Notes: generated by a model not told the origin, from the sequence alone. DNA of 64,000 bases from an uncultured Candidatus Saccharibacteria bacterium (GCA_938018005.1 CALIJG010000020.1:216592-280591), one strand, 5' to 3'; positions 52,290 through 61,548 are shown, numbered from the stretch's first letter. A program made the numbers and translations.

Positions 52290-53136
52290 AGACTTCAGCG
52301 CTATCAGCCTCGTGCAGCTATTGGAACATGGCTTCCCCGTCCGGCTGGTTATCACTAAGCCAGACAGCCGGCGTGGGCGCGGCAAGCAACTGTGCCAACC
52401 AGCAGTCAAACAGCTTGCTCTGACGCACGACATTCCAGTGTTACAGCCCACCAAACTGCGCGATATTATCCCCGATATCCAAGCGCTCGACCAGCCTGTT
52501 GGCGTACTGGTGAGCTTTGGTAAGATTATCCCCCAAGTGGTGATCGACTGCTTTTCCCCAGGGATTATCAATCTTCACCCATCGCTTCTGCCACGCTATC
52601 GCGGCCCTTCACCGATTGAGAGCGCCATTGCCAATCGCGATACCACCACTGGCGTCAGCATTATGCAGCTCAGCGCCGCTATGGACGCCGGACCGGTCTA
52701 TGCGCAGCTCACCCACCCCTTACGCGGTGACGAGCAGCAGCTCGAGCTCTACAGCACACTAGGCCAGCTTGGCAGCAAGGCACTAGTGCAACTCCTGCCA
52801 CGCATCGTGAGTGGTAGCCTCCAGCCCACACCACAAGATGAGTCCAACGCAAGTTACTGCCAGCTCCTCACCAAAGCCAGCGGCATTATCAACCCCGCTC
52901 AGCACACTGCTGCAGCGGCCGAAGCAATGGTGCGCGCCTACCATCACTACCCACGGGCTCGCCTCCAGCTGGGCGAGCGGCACTATATCATCACTCAGGC
53001 ACACACCGCGCTGGCGCCTGCCACCACGCTCGATCCACGCTGCAGCGACGGCACCTATCTCGTCATCGACCAGCTCATCGCCCCCAGCGGCAAAGAACTC
53101 AGCGCCGCAGCATTTTTGCGCGGGTATCGGGTGTGA
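52249..53136 (+). CDS. fmt: Methionyl-tRNA formyltransferase
   Basis: 295 residues from the ATG at 52249, inside the end of def. PIVFFGTEDFSAISLVQLLEHG, LVSFGKIIPQVVIDCF, GIINLHPSLLPRYRGPSPIESAI (formyl-transfer site, N-L-H-P-S) and TGVSIMQLSAAMDAGPVYAQ are diagnostic. A C-terminal OB-like domain ends the protein. Longer upstream frames are in def and are not used. Confidence 0.95.
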   Translation: MTSISRPIVFFGTEDFSAISLVQLLEHGFPVRLVITKPDSRRGRGKQLCQPAVKQLALTHDIPVLQPTKLRDIIPDIQALDQPVGVLVSFGKIIPQVVIDCFSPGIINLHPSLLPRYRGPSPIESAIANRDTTTGVSIMQLSAAMDAGPVYAQLTHPLRGDEQQLELYSTLGQLGSKALVQLLPRIVSGSLQPTPQDESNASYCQLLTKASGIINPAQHTAAAAEAMVRAYHHYPRARLQLGERHYIITQAHTALAPATTLDPRCSDGTYLVIDQLIAPSGKELSAAAFLRGYRV

Positions 53137-53190
53137 ATGGCGTAGATAGTAGCCTCGAATCACCAAGCTTTCAACCCTCAAGGTCTTATA

Positions 53191-53352
53191 CTCTCTTTGC
53201 GTTAGCTCACCCTCCCCATCACTTCATCCGATGGAGTGTGAAAACCGGTCGTAATGACCGGTTTTCAGCCCAGCGCAAGAGGTCGACATCCAGCGAATGT
53301 CGACCCTTATAGTGTTCCTGAGGAGGGAGTGTGGGGAGGATGAGCGTGAGAA
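53191..53352 (+). ncRNA. Candidate structured RNA family 1, copy B
   Basis: Aligns with copy A (19241-19410, opposite strand). Outer stem GCTCACCCTCCCC/GGGGAGGATGAGC, hairpin CACTTCAT-CCG-ATGGAGTG, stem GAAAACCGGTC/GACCGGTTTTC, stem GGTCGACAT/ATGTCGACC. A TATACT box at 53187-53192 overlaps its left end and could drive plus-strand transcription. A possible extra pairing links the 5' CTCTTTGCGTT to the internal AGCGCAAGAG. Confidence 0.65.
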
Positions 53353-53388
53353 AAAGGTCAAGGTTTCATAATTCAGATTCTGCATAAT

Positions 53389-53415
53389 ATAACCCCTGCA
53401 TCCACAGGGGTCATA
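53389..53415 (-). terminator. Hairpin at the end of the DUF5663-type gene
   Basis: ACCCCTG-TGGAT-CAGGGGT, 25 bp after the stop on the minus strand. There is no run of T, so the terminator assignment is tentative. Confidence 0.5.
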
Positions 53416-53439
53416 CGTGTTTTTACTTCGTCATTATCA

Positions 53440-53991
53440 CTACGCAGCAAGCGCTACGTCAGGGTCGGGGTGGCCACCCTCAAGCTCGTCTGGCGTATCG
53501 CCGTCTGCTGCATCGCTGCTCTGGAAGATGCTAGCCAAGCCCTCTTGGGTAAGAAACTTCTGCGGGTCCGCCTTGGCGAGATCCACGAGGCCCTCAAAGG
53601 TCTCGCGCACGACAGTTGTGTAGTCTGGGCGGTTGTGAGTGAGCCACTTAAGCTGCGCATACTCCGCAAAGAGTGCCAGCTGGTCTACCTCCACACCACG
53701 CTGCTCTGCCGCTTTCTCGTAGGCTTCGCGCTGGCTCTGGTATATTCTATCATTCTCGTAGTCAGGCTCGTGCTCGTCGATCCACGCCGTAATGACCGCA
53801 GCGTCTTGATTCATAAACGACTCAAACTCATTCAGCTGCACCTCGCTCAAGCCATCGCTCAGCACCGTGCCAACACGCAGCTCCAGCACCTGGCGAAAGT
53901 TGTCGACAAAGCGCTGCCGCGCCTCTGGCGGCCAGTCTGCTATACCGATTTTTTGCAAAAAAGCATCGTCTAACTGAAACATGTTTTTCAA
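53440..53991 (-). CDS. DUF5663-like protein ending in an ssrA-like DVALAA tail
   Basis: 183 residues. FLQKIGIADWPPEARQRFVDNFRQVLELRVGTVLSDGLSEVQLNEFESFM matches the DUF5663 helical pattern, in which a short helix with P-E/P-x-x-x-R is followed by a long amphipathic helix. The C-terminal third is acidic and ends PDPDVALAA. The same six final residues end the KGG protein at 61309-61548. SD CAGGAGG upstream. Function unknown. Confidence 0.68.
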   Translation of the reverse strand: MKNMFQLDDAFLQKIGIADWPPEARQRFVDNFRQVLELRVGTVLSDGLSEVQLNEFESFMNQDAAVITAWIDEHEPDYENDRIYQSQREAYEKAAEQRGVEVDQLALFAEYAQLKWLTHNRPDYTTVVRETFEGLVDLAKADPQKFLTQEGLASIFQSSDAADGDTPDELEGGHPDPDVALAA

Positions 53992-54087
53992 TTCCTCCTG
54001 CCCCTAGTATACCAAACAATCCACCCCTCATACAATAAAAATGGCAAAATATGGTGTAATTTCCCTTAGTAGTGTTGTCTGCCTCTG

Positions 54088-54345
54088 TTACACCTCCTCG
54101 TCCTGGGCGATCTGCGCTATCGTGCACTCAACAGCTGGCCAGGTGAGGCAGCTGATGATACGGCTATCACGCTCGTCCGGGCGTGGCTGCCGCGGATACT
54201 CACCAAAGAGAATGGTATGCACAATGCGGCGCATCGCAGGGGCTGGGCATTCGTTATTCATCGCGAGAATGGTATTGAGATGCTTTGCGTGGTCGTCAAT
54301 CAGCACATTCGCACCAATACGACTGCAACCCTCATCAATACTCAC
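54088..54345 (-). CDS. Truncated HAD/5'-nucleotidase-like C-terminal domain
   Basis: 85 residues, GTG start overlapping the stop of the upstream gene by four bases (GTGA). GANVLIDDHAKHLNTILAM resembles the HAD motif III/IV region (L-x-D-D-x-x-x-x) and RRIVHTILFGEYPRQ the following strand of 5'(3')-deoxyribonucleotidases. The N-terminal DxDxT half is missing, so it is either a remnant or a non-catalytic protein. The overlap suggests it is still translated. Confidence 0.5.
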   Translation of the reverse strand: MSIDEGCSRIGANVLIDDHAKHLNTILAMNNECPAPAMRRIVHTILFGEYPRQPRPDERDSRIISCLTWPAVECTIAQIAQDEEV

Positions 54346-54665
54346 ACTGCATCGCTCAGCTCATCAGCCTTCTTGGCTAGGTCGCCAAGGATGAGTGTGC
54401 GCTCGTCGCTCAGGATCTCGTCGAGGTGGGCAACCCGCTGCGACAGCCAGGCAAATAGCGCTGCGCTATCGTCCGTCTCTTGGCGGCGCACCAGCTCATC
54501 GAGGTCATTATCCGACAAGCGGCCAATAACCTCCAGCCCCACCCGCTCATAGAGCGTGTTATTCACCTCCTGCAGCAGCGCTGCCGAGTCGCGCGTTGTA
54601 ATCCCAAGGCGATCGAGGTCGTGTTGGGTGATGAGAGGGGCAGCTTGGGGGTGAGTGGTCGGCAT
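54342..54665 (-). CDS. Small DUF5663-like protein
   Basis: 107 residues, helical. ITQHDLDRLGITTRDSAALLQEVNNTLYERVGLEVIGRLSDNDLDELV has the same helix-Leu-Gly-Ile-helix layout as the protein at 53440-53991, so the two are probably distant paralogues. AAAGGA precedes the ATG. Coupled to the following HAD-like fragment. Confidence 0.62.
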   Translation of the reverse strand: MPTTHPQAAPLITQHDLDRLGITTRDSAALLQEVNNTLYERVGLEVIGRLSDNDLDELVRRQETDDSAALFAWLSQRVAHLDEILSDERTLILGDLAKKADELSDAV

Positions 54666-54751
54666 AGAATCCTTTTCTTGTATACCGTACGCTCGATAGC
54701 GTACCGATCTTTATGTGTTAACTTTTTATACTTTTAAGCACTACTGTATGC

Positions 54752-56305
54752 TTAGGCTGCACGATGCTCTAACCGACGGCGAAGCTCGTCATTATGCTTC
54801 ACTGCTATTAGTAGGTTCTGTTTTGTCGCTATTGCTATTTGATAGATTTGAAGGTGTCTATCGGGGAACTTCTTATTCGCTTCTTCTACAAAATGCTTAA
54901 CTTCTTTCCAGGCATCAGCTTTTTTATTCGTCGCTTCTTCTTGCGTTTGCGCCTGTGTAATATTCATACCAAGCTCTGCTATATGGTTACGAAAATCGAC
55001 GCTAAATAAATCGAACTCTGATGGTTTTGGCTTCTCTCTGTCTGGAATGCCTGCAGCACGCTTAAGGTCAATTACTTCAGCTACTTTAGAGTCAGGTGCA
55101 GGTTGAGTTTCTTGTGGTGTGGCTGCTTGAGTTTGTGACTGCTCGTGCGATGGTGTGTTTGACATGCTTTCGGAGTGATTTTCTGAGGATGTCTTGGGCG
55201 ACTCTAACTCTCCAGATCCCCAATCTTCCGAATCTAGCCAGGCTATCATACGCTCCTTAGTTCGCGTAGCTTTCTCACCGATAGCCTGCTTGATCTTTTG
55301 CATACGCTCCTTCCAGCCTGTTTTTTTCTCTTCCACGGCTTGGGCCGCCTCAACAGCGGCTGTACGGTTCGCAGCACTGTCACTTTGTTCGTGAGAGGAA
55401 TTGCTATTCTGTGACTCTGCAGACTCCACTTTTGGCACTGCTGCTGGAACAGGTTCACTTTGCGCAAAGTCCCCACGCGCACTTCGCCGCGCAAACTCAT
55501 ACACCTCGGGATGAGCGACGCGCTTCGCATATGTTGCCTCGATCGCATCGAGCATGCTAATGCGTGTTTCGTCATCACCAGCCATCGCAACAATACCGTC
55601 GTAAGCTTGGTCTCTAATCGCCTTCGCATCATCATCAGTCTCGGCGTGGACAATGTTGCGCAGCGCACTGTTTCTCGCCTCGATAAGTGCTGCTTTTTGC
55701 TCTTTACGTGCAGTATCCTCTGCAGCAGTGCGCAAATCAGCTTCTGTTGGTGCAGGTGCTGGTGGAACAATATTATAGACAGCACCTTTTGGCGCCTCTC
55801 CATTTGGCATACTTACTATGTGACTAGCACCGTTGTCCTGGGTCTCAACAGGGGCAGCTTCTCCAATAACTTGCTGCGTCTTTTCTGTACCTTCTGGCAA
55901 GTGCTCTACTCGAGCCTCGACCACAGCGGCATTATACTCAACTGCCTTTTCGTATGCACCACGCATCACAGAATCAACAATCTGCCTACCAAGCAACCTT
56001 GCTGTAGCGCGTGGACCCGCCTCCTTGCCTGTACCTTGCGCCAATTCTTGTCTTTTCGTCTTTGTCACTTCTTGACGTGCTGCAAGTGTTTTGCCTAGTC
56101 GATCGATCTGACGCTCCGGGAACGATCGTCCATCATTCACATTGATCTTATCCTGAGCCTCCACTGCTTCTTTATACGCACGAGGAACTTCCTTCAATGC
56201 CTCAAAAGCACCCTTCAGGCCCGCCAATCGTCTTGACCCAGGATATGTTTGTGACTCATTCGAGGTTACTGTGCTTGTTCCTGGTACTTCACGTCCTTTT
56301 ATCAT
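54752..56305 (-). CDS. Large charged hypothetical protein
   Basis: 517 residues from the ATG at 56305. Mostly helical and charged, without membrane segments. Contains long Ala/Glu/Lys/Arg helices (AEDTARKEQKAALIEARNSAL), a region on nucleotide-independent repeats of Ser/Asn/Glu (SESQNSNSSHEQSDSAANRTA and SSENHSESMSNTPSHEQSQT) and a C-terminal helical domain (VDFRNHIAELGMNITQAQTQ, FPDRHLQIYQIAIATKQNLL). Might be a scaffold or secreted-effector-like protein. I do not recognise it. Confidence 0.62.
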   Translation of the reverse strand: MIKGREVPGTSTVTSNESQTYPGSRRLAGLKGAFEALKEVPRAYKEAVEAQDKINVNDGRSFPERQIDRLGKTLAARQEVTKTKRQELAQGTGKEAGPRATARLLGRQIVDSVMRGAYEKAVEYNAAVVEARVEHLPEGTEKTQQVIGEAAPVETQDNGASHIVSMPNGEAPKGAVYNIVPPAPAPTEADLRTAAEDTARKEQKAALIEARNSALRNIVHAETDDDAKAIRDQAYDGIVAMAGDDETRISMLDAIEATYAKRVAHPEVYEFARRSARGDFAQSEPVPAAVPKVESAESQNSNSSHEQSDSAANRTAAVEAAQAVEEKKTGWKERMQKIKQAIGEKATRTKERMIAWLDSEDWGSGELESPKTSSENHSESMSNTPSHEQSQTQAATPQETQPAPDSKVAEVIDLKRAAGIPDREKPKPSEFDLFSVDFRNHIAELGMNITQAQTQEEATNKKADAWKEVKHFVEEANKKFPDRHLQIYQIAIATKQNLLIAVKHNDELRRRLEHRAA

Positions 56306-56396
56306 ACTACCCGTCCTAATTTCTTTCCTTATATATTCTGCCCACATCCTACCACAACAGAGGTAATGTGTCAATAAGCGAAGCACCCCAATCCCA

Positions 56397-56424
56397 AAAA
56401 CTCGCCATCACCACGGCGAGTTTT
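56397..56424 (-). terminator. Rho-independent terminator of infB
   Basis: AAACTCGCC-GTGGTGAT-GGCGAGTTTTT on the minus strand, about 90 bp beyond the stop. Confidence 0.8.
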
Positions 56425-56512
56425 GTATACCATTGGCAAAAACCGACAAAACAGAGTTACCACTCAATATAAATATACTAAGATTCTACAGGACAAAGCA
56501 CCGCCAAGCCCA

Positions 56513-58288
56513 CTACTGCAGCGTGCGCTTCACCAACTCGCGAGTGAAGAACTCGAGGGTGTCGCCAATCTCGAGCTGGAGCTTCTTGCTGGTCGTGAGG
56601 TTAAGGCCACAGAGCTCACCCTCAAAGACTTCCTTGGCTTCTTGCTGCTGGCGCTGCACGCTGGCTACTGTGACTTCGGCAATTTGCTCCTCGCCGCGCA
56701 TCACACGGGCCAGTAGCCCTGCCGTCACCTTACCCTTTGTCACTTGCCCACCGGCGATGACCGCATCGCGCATCGTCCGGAAAACACCCTTAATCTCTAG
56801 CTGGCCAATTTCCGTCTCCACCACCTCTGGTGCGAGCATTGCTTCCATGCTGTGACGTGCGTCATCAAGTAGCTCATAGATCACTTGGTAGCGGCGCACC
56901 GTCACTTTGTCACGCATTGCCAGGCGCTTGACAGCTGGCGGCAGGTCGACGTTAAAGCCATAGATAATTGCATTACTACTACCAGCCAGGCGCACATCAC
57001 TCTCAGTAATGTTGCCCACGCCATGGCCAATAATTCGCAGCGTGATCGCCCCACCCGTCTCCACCAGGCGCAAGCTATCCATCACTGAGGTAAGTGACCC
57101 CTGTACATCGGCCTTGACGATGACGTCGAATTCCTGAGCATCGTGTTTCTGCGTCATAAGCTTGAGTAAGTCAGCACCAGTCACATTGGTGGTGGCGGCA
57201 TTACGTGCTTGGTCGAGCTTAGCCTTCTGCACTGCCAGGCGAGCTTCTTTCTCGTTTTTGACTACTGTGAAGATATCACCAAACTGTGGCAATTCCTTAA
57301 AGCCCGTCACCGTCACTGGCGTAGCGGGCGTGGCTGCCTTGATAGCCGCGCCAGTGTAATCGAGCAAAGTACGCACCTTGCCATAGGCCTGCCCTGCCAC
57401 GAGGAAATGCCCTGGCGCCAAGCGGCCCTGCTCGATGAGCAAGTTCACCACCGAGCCGCGACCCTTCTCCATATGCGCCTCAATAACGAGCCCCTCGGCT
57501 GGCACATCCGTATCGGCGCGGAGTTCTTCCATATCGGCCACGAGCAGGATGGTATCGAGTAATTTATCAATATTCTGGCCAGTCTTAGCGCTAATCGGCA
57601 CCATAATGGTATCGCCACCCCACTCCTCAGGGTTGAGGTGGTGCTCGCTCGCAAGCTGAGCTTTGACCATATCAGGGTTGGCGGTGTCTTTGTCGATCTT
57701 GTTGATGGCAACGATAATCTTGGCATTGGCATCGCGCGCAAAACGGATTGCCTCCACCGTCTGCGGCTTGACGCCGTCGTCGGCCGCCACAACGATCACC
57801 ACCACATCGGTCAGTGCTGCACCGTGCTGGCGTAGCGCCGCAAAGGCCTCGTGGCCAGGAGTGTCGAGTAACGTCATCGTGCGGCCACCCTTTTGGGCTT
57901 GGTAGGCACTAATGTGCTGGGTAATACCACCAGCCTCACCAGCAACTGTCTTCATCTTGAGGATGGTGTCGAGCAGCGTTGTCTTGCCGTGGTCAACATG
58001 CCCCATCACCGCCACAATTGGCGGGCGTGGTACAGCATTGCTCGACGGTTTATGCAGATGCTGCACAGTATGCTGCTCGGCGGCTTTGCGCTGCAGCGTC
58101 ACTGCCAGGCCAAGCTCCTCTACAATAATCTCAGCGATCTCAAAATCAATCCGCTGATTGATCGTCACGGTAAAGCCATTCTTGAAGAGCTCGCCAATCA
58201 GCTTTGTGACCGGCAGATTCAGGGTTTGGGCCAGCTCACCAACAGTGATCGAATCGGCAATGACCAACACTTTTTCAGACTGACTCAT
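56513..58288 (-). CDS. infB: Translation initiation factor IF-2 (short form)
   Basis: 591 residues from the ATG at 58288 behind AAGGAG; a GTG two codons earlier is less likely. A short N-terminal domain ([32 protein letters not shown]) is followed by the G domain with G1 [13 protein letters not shown]3 DTPGHEAF, G4 NKID, then domains II-IV ([37 protein letters not shown]). The long N-terminal extension of many IF-2s is absent. Positions fMet-tRNA on the 30S subunit. Confidence 0.96.
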   Translation of the reverse strand: MSQSEKVLVIADSITVGELAQTLNLPVTKLIGELFKNGFTVTINQRIDFEIAEIIVEELGLAVTLQRKAAEQHTVQHLHKPSSNAVPRPPIVAVMGHVDHGKTTLLDTILKMKTVAGEAGGITQHISAYQAQKGGRTMTLLDTPGHEAFAALRQHGAALTDVVVIVVAADDGVKPQTVEAIRFARDANAKIIVAINKIDKDTANPDMVKAQLASEHHLNPEEWGGDTIMVPISAKTGQNIDKLLDTILLVADMEELRADTDVPAEGLVIEAHMEKGRGSVVNLLIEQGRLAPGHFLVAGQAYGKVRTLLDYTGAAIKAATPATPVTVTGFKELPQFGDIFTVVKNEKEARLAVQKAKLDQARNAATTNVTGADLLKLMTQKHDAQEFDVIVKADVQGSLTSVMDSLRLVETGGAITLRIIGHGVGNITESDVRLAGSSNAIIYGFNVDLPPAVKRLAMRDKVTVRRYQVIYELLDDARHSMEAMLAPEVVETEIGQLEIKGVFRTMRDAVIAGGQVTKGKVTAGLLARVMRGEEQIAEVTVASVQRQQQEAKEVFEGELCGLNLTTSKKLQLEIGDTLEFFTRELVKRTLQ

Positions 58289-58340
58289 ATACACACTCCT
58301 TTCTGCCGGCCACAGCCGGTCATCTCTTGTAATTTACTGG

Positions 58341-59405
58341 TTATTTTTTCTTTTCAGCGAGGCTTAGGCTCACTTTGTGCGCATCTTTGTCGATGTCGAG
58401 AATGACAAAGCTCTTGCGCTCATTGAGGGTAAAGACCTTCTCTGGGTCGGCACCACCGCTACCCAGCTCGCTCACGTGCACCAGCGCTTCAACTGCTGGG
58501 CTAATCTGGACAAAGGCACCATATGGGGTAATGCGCGTGACTGTACCCTCGATGGTCTGGCCCTTGGTGAATTGATCCACCTCATCAAGCCATGGATCCT
58601 TGGTGAGCTGCTTCATACTTAGGCTTAGGCGATCTTTGTCGATGCTGATAATCTTCGCCTCAACGCTCTGGCCCACCTTCACATAGTCGGCTGGGTTGTT
58701 GACGCGCTCCCAACTAATCTCTGAGATGTGGATGAGCCCCTCAATCCCTTCGACATTCACAAAGACACCAAAGTCCACCACACCAGTCACGACACCCTTG
58801 ACGGTGTCGCCAACCTTGAGCTTCTCAAAGTGAGCCGCCAGGCCATCCTTGATGGCTTCCTTCTCGCTAAAGATCAGCTTGTTGGCCTTGCGGTCACAGT
58901 CGAGGATGCGCACCTTGAGCGTCTGGCCCACCAGAGTGTTGAGCCGTGCCAAGATCTCATCCTTATCGGCACCACCCACCCGTGGGTAGTGCTCGGCCGA
59001 CAGTTGCGACACTGGCAAAAAGCCTCGCACGCCTTCGTACTCAACCAGCATACCACCGCGGTTAGCGTCGTATGGCGCTACCTCGATGATCTCGCCAGCA
59101 TCCAGCTTAGCCATTGCTTCTTCCCAGCCACGGTCCTTGGCTGCTTTGCGCAGGCTCAGCAGGCTATAGCCATTCTCCAGCTCGCTATCTACCACACTGG
59201 CTGTTACTTCATCACCAACTGCTAGCGTCTTAGCCGGGCCAATCTCGCGCCGTGGCACATAGCCAACCCCCTGTGGGCCTAGGTCTACTAATACATCTCG
59301 TTTGCGCACCGATAATACGCGGCCAGTTACGACCTCGCCGGTTACTAGTTGCTTGACGCCGTCGCCAGCGAGCAAATCATCCATTGTTAAGGCTTGTGTT
59401 GCCAT
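58341..59405 (-). CDS. rpsA: 30S ribosomal protein bS1 (four S1 domains)
   Basis: 354 residues with four S1 repeats, at about 18-85, 105-170, 190-260 and 277-347, of which the third (KVGDTVKGVVTGVVDFGVFV, GLIHISEISW) and fourth (GQTIEGTVTRITPYGAFVQI, ALVHVSEL) are clearest. Binds mRNA. In a genome with many apparently leaderless genes, S1's role may be limited to leadered mRNAs (inference). Followed after 52 bp by infB. Confidence 0.94.
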   Translation of the reverse strand: MATQALTMDDLLAGDGVKQLVTGEVVTGRVLSVRKRDVLVDLGPQGVGYVPRREIGPAKTLAVGDEVTASVVDSELENGYSLLSLRKAAKDRGWEEAMAKLDAGEIIEVAPYDANRGGMLVEYEGVRGFLPVSQLSAEHYPRVGGADKDEILARLNTLVGQTLKVRILDCDRKANKLIFSEKEAIKDGLAAHFEKLKVGDTVKGVVTGVVDFGVFVNVEGIEGLIHISEISWERVNNPADYVKVGQSVEAKIISIDKDRLSLSMKQLTKDPWLDEVDQFTKGQTIEGTVTRITPYGAFVQISPAVEALVHVSELGSGGADPEKVFTLNERKSFVILDIDKDAHKVSLSLAEKKK

Positions 59406-59574
59406 AAGTCTTGGTACAGACTCCTCTTATTAATTATATTATGAGACACGTCGCCATATCGCGACGCACCATTCCTCTGTATTATACACAAAGTCGCTTC
59501 GAGCGTCAAAACCCATGCATTGAGGTCTCATCTCTATGAATAGTTGGCTTAAGCGGATAATTGGCACAGCCAAT

Positions 59575-59665
59575 CCATCACTCTAAAAAATGTTCTGGCC
59601 CGATGAATCACAGAGCCTACTCGCTCTCACAATCGCTGACCTTCAGATATTTTCTTGTGAGATGG
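59575..59665. repeat. Hairpin repeat family 2, copy 3
   Basis: Core AAAATGTTCTGGCC ... CGCTGACCTTCAGATATTTTCTTG with TCACAGAG in the loop. Outer stem CCATCAC/GTGAGATGG, different from copies 1 and 2. Lies in the 400-bp gap upstream of rpsA. Confidence 0.68.
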
Positions 59666-59743
59666 TACTCAAAACTATTACACCGTCATATACACAACGA
59701 TGACATAATCACAACAGGTATATTGCCCCTTTACAAAGCAACT

Positions 59744-59764
59744 ACCCCTGCATCACACAGGGGT
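59744..59764 (-). terminator. Hairpin at the end of the LPxTG gene
   Basis: ACCCCTG-TGTGATG-CAGGGGT, about 45 bp beyond the stop on the minus strand. It resembles the hairpin at 53389-53415. No long T-run. Confidence 0.45.
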
Positions 59765-59806
59765 AGGCATAGCATTGTCAATGAAACAATGGATATGTTG
59801 TATGTT

Positions 59807-60337
59807 TTACAGCGCAGGTGTGCGTGATTTGCGATAGGCCAGTGCTACGCCAGCTAGGCTACTCACCGCCACAACGGCTGCCAGGCTCTCGGCCGGGCCA
59901 GTTTGCGGCAAGGCGCTCACCTGCTGGGTAGATTGAGTTTGCGAAGGAGTGCTGGAGCTAGTCGAAGGCGTTGCAGCAGGCGTGCTTGAGCTTTGAGACT
60001 GAGTAGACTGAGTAGATTGGCTTTGCGCAGTGGTGCTCGATGCGCCGCTGGTTGCAGTCGACGTGGTGTTTTTCTTGTCTTGTGACTGAGTTTCTTTCGT
60101 CTCTTTGCTCTTGCTGGTCTCTGTTGATTTGCTGTTAAGGCTATCGACCAGCTTGTCGTTGGCGCTCTTGCTGCTCTGCGTTGATTCCTTTTTCTTGGCG
60201 TCGGTAGCAGTGGTGCTTGCCACTTGTCGAGCACTGCTATTGTGACTATTCTTGACGATTAATACCCCGCCAACCAGTGCGAGTGTCAGCACTGTCCCGA
60301 CGACGACGTATCCGATAATTGATCCTTGCTGCTTCAT
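59807..60337 (-). CDS. Cell-surface protein with LPxTG sorting signal
   Basis: 176 residues from the ATG at 60337. An N-terminal hydrophobic segment (GYVVVGTVLTLALVGGVLIV) is followed by ~100 residues of Ser/Thr/Gln/Lys low complexity, then LPQTG at ~149-153, a hydrophobic stretch (LAAVVAVSSLAGVALAY) and a basic tail RKSRTPAL. That is the standard sortase-sorted layout. A sortase gene is not in this window. Likely a wall-exposed spacer or adhesive stalk. Confidence 0.88.
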   Translation of the reverse strand: MKQQGSIIGYVVVGTVLTLALVGGVLIVKNSHNSSARQVASTTATDAKKKESTQSSKSANDKLVDSLNSKSTETSKSKETKETQSQDKKNTTSTATSGASSTTAQSQSTQSTQSQSSSTPAATPSTSSSTPSQTQSTQQVSALPQTGPAESLAAVVAVSSLAGVALAYRKSRTPAL

Positions 60338-60622
60338 TGCCAAACCTTCGTTTACGTTACTCTTTCTATTATACCGTAATCGATCGCAAAACGCAACGCA
60401 CGCGCTCTACTAATCATACGTCTCGCTCTGCCTCTCTGGAGCTCACCATACATCGATACTTCGCACCGCCCACTAGGCATTGTAAGCAGGCTGTGCTACA
60501 CTGATCTTGACACGTACAATACACAAACAAATCATAATCTCCACCTCTGTCAAATCATGCGAAGTATCTATTGTTTCGCTAGCTGATTCGCATGCCGATA
60601 GACGTGGCTATACCAACCACAC

Positions 60623-61117
60623 ATGCCACTCGATCAGCTTATCTCTCACCTCACCCAGCACGCTCGCACATCAGGCATTGCGCCACTCACCTTTCGCCCA
60701 GGTAGCCATTTTCATTGGCACTACCCAAGCCGCACGGTTTATTACGATCCACACGACGCCCAGGCCACTGCCTACCTCCTCCACGAGTATGGCCATGCGC
60801 TCCTTGGGCACTGCGGCTATGCGCGCGATGTGCAGCTCGTTGCAATGGAGCGTGCTGCATGGAGCACTGGCTGCCGTGTTGGCGCTGGCTGGCAGCTGAC
60901 GGTCGATGATGATCTTATTGAGTCCTCCCTCGACACCTACCGCGACTGGCTCCATGCCCGCTCGCGCTGCCCGCACTGCAGCGCAACTGGCCTGCAGCGC
61001 AGCGACGGCACATACACCTGCCTCGCCTGCTTCACCCACTGGCACGCCAACAGCGCCACTACTTGCCAACTTCGACGTTATGTTGTAAAAAGCACTATGG
61101 CTTCGCCTCACGCTTGA
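60623..61117 (+). CDS. HExxH zinc peptidase-like protein with zinc ribbon
   Basis: 164 residues. HEYGHALLGHCGYA (~residues 54-67) is a zincin HExxH, here extended HExxHxxxxH. A preceding strand VYYDPHDAQATAYLL places it as in ImmA/IrrE-like or SprT-like minimal peptidases. The C-terminal CPHCSATGLQRSDGTYTCLAC (~115-135) is a zinc ribbon. No signal peptide. Might cleave a repressor, as ImmA does, or act near DNA, as SprT does. The -10-like TATACC lies eight bases before the ATG. Confidence 0.78.
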   Translation: MPLDQLISHLTQHARTSGIAPLTFRPGSHFHWHYPSRTVYYDPHDAQATAYLLHEYGHALLGHCGYARDVQLVAMERAAWSTGCRVGAGWQLTVDDDLIESSLDTYRDWLHARSRCPHCSATGLQRSDGTYTCLACFTHWHANSATTCQLRRYVVKSTMASPHA

Positions 61118-61257
61118 TTATCGCAATAATTCTCCCCATTCCAAAAAAAGACCCTCCTAATCATCACCTCCGCGCCAGCAGGCAGAGCAGCTCCACAGTA
61201 GATTGCCCCAAACCACAAAAAGCTTCAAACCTCACACGCCAAACCTACCACATCAAA

Positions 61258-61283
61258 ACACCTCCCGCATGCATGGGAGGTGT
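61258..61283 (-). terminator. Rho-independent terminator of the KGG gene
   Basis: CACCTCCC-ATGCATGC-GGGAGGTG followed by TTTTG on the minus strand. Confidence 0.8.
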
Positions 61284-61308
61284 TGTTGTATAAGGCTCAC
61301 GCGTACCC

Positions 61309-61548
61309 TTAGGCAGCGAGCGCAACGTCCGCTTGTGGAGCAGCCGCGGCAGCATCGTCGGCCTTTTTGGTGCGGCGAGAGATCCGGCCGCCCTTGGCGC
61401 CAGCCACACGAGCGAGTTGTGGGTTGGCCGCAAAGCCGCCGGTGCGACCATTCTTACCGCCCTTGGCGCCAATCTTGGCGTAGAAGTTAGGGTCTTTAGA
61501 GATGTTTTTTTGCGCAGCCTTCAGGCCGCCAGCTTTTGTTCCCGCCAT
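61309..61548 (-). CDS. KGG-repeat stress protein with ssrA-like DVALAA tail
   Basis: 79 residues. Repeats of the AKGG type: NFYAKIGAKGGKNGR, ANPQLARVAGAKGGRISRR. These Gly/Lys-rich motifs occur in general-stress proteins of the GsiB/con-10 kind. The end is Ala-rich and finishes ADVALAA, resembling the LAA end of tmRNA tags. SD AAGGAGT before the ATG. Probably a small, unstructured protein. Confidence 0.78.
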   Translation of the reverse strand: MAGTKAGGLKAAQKNISKDPNFYAKIGAKGGKNGRTGGFAANPQLARVAGAKGGRISRRTKKADDAAAAAPQADVALAA

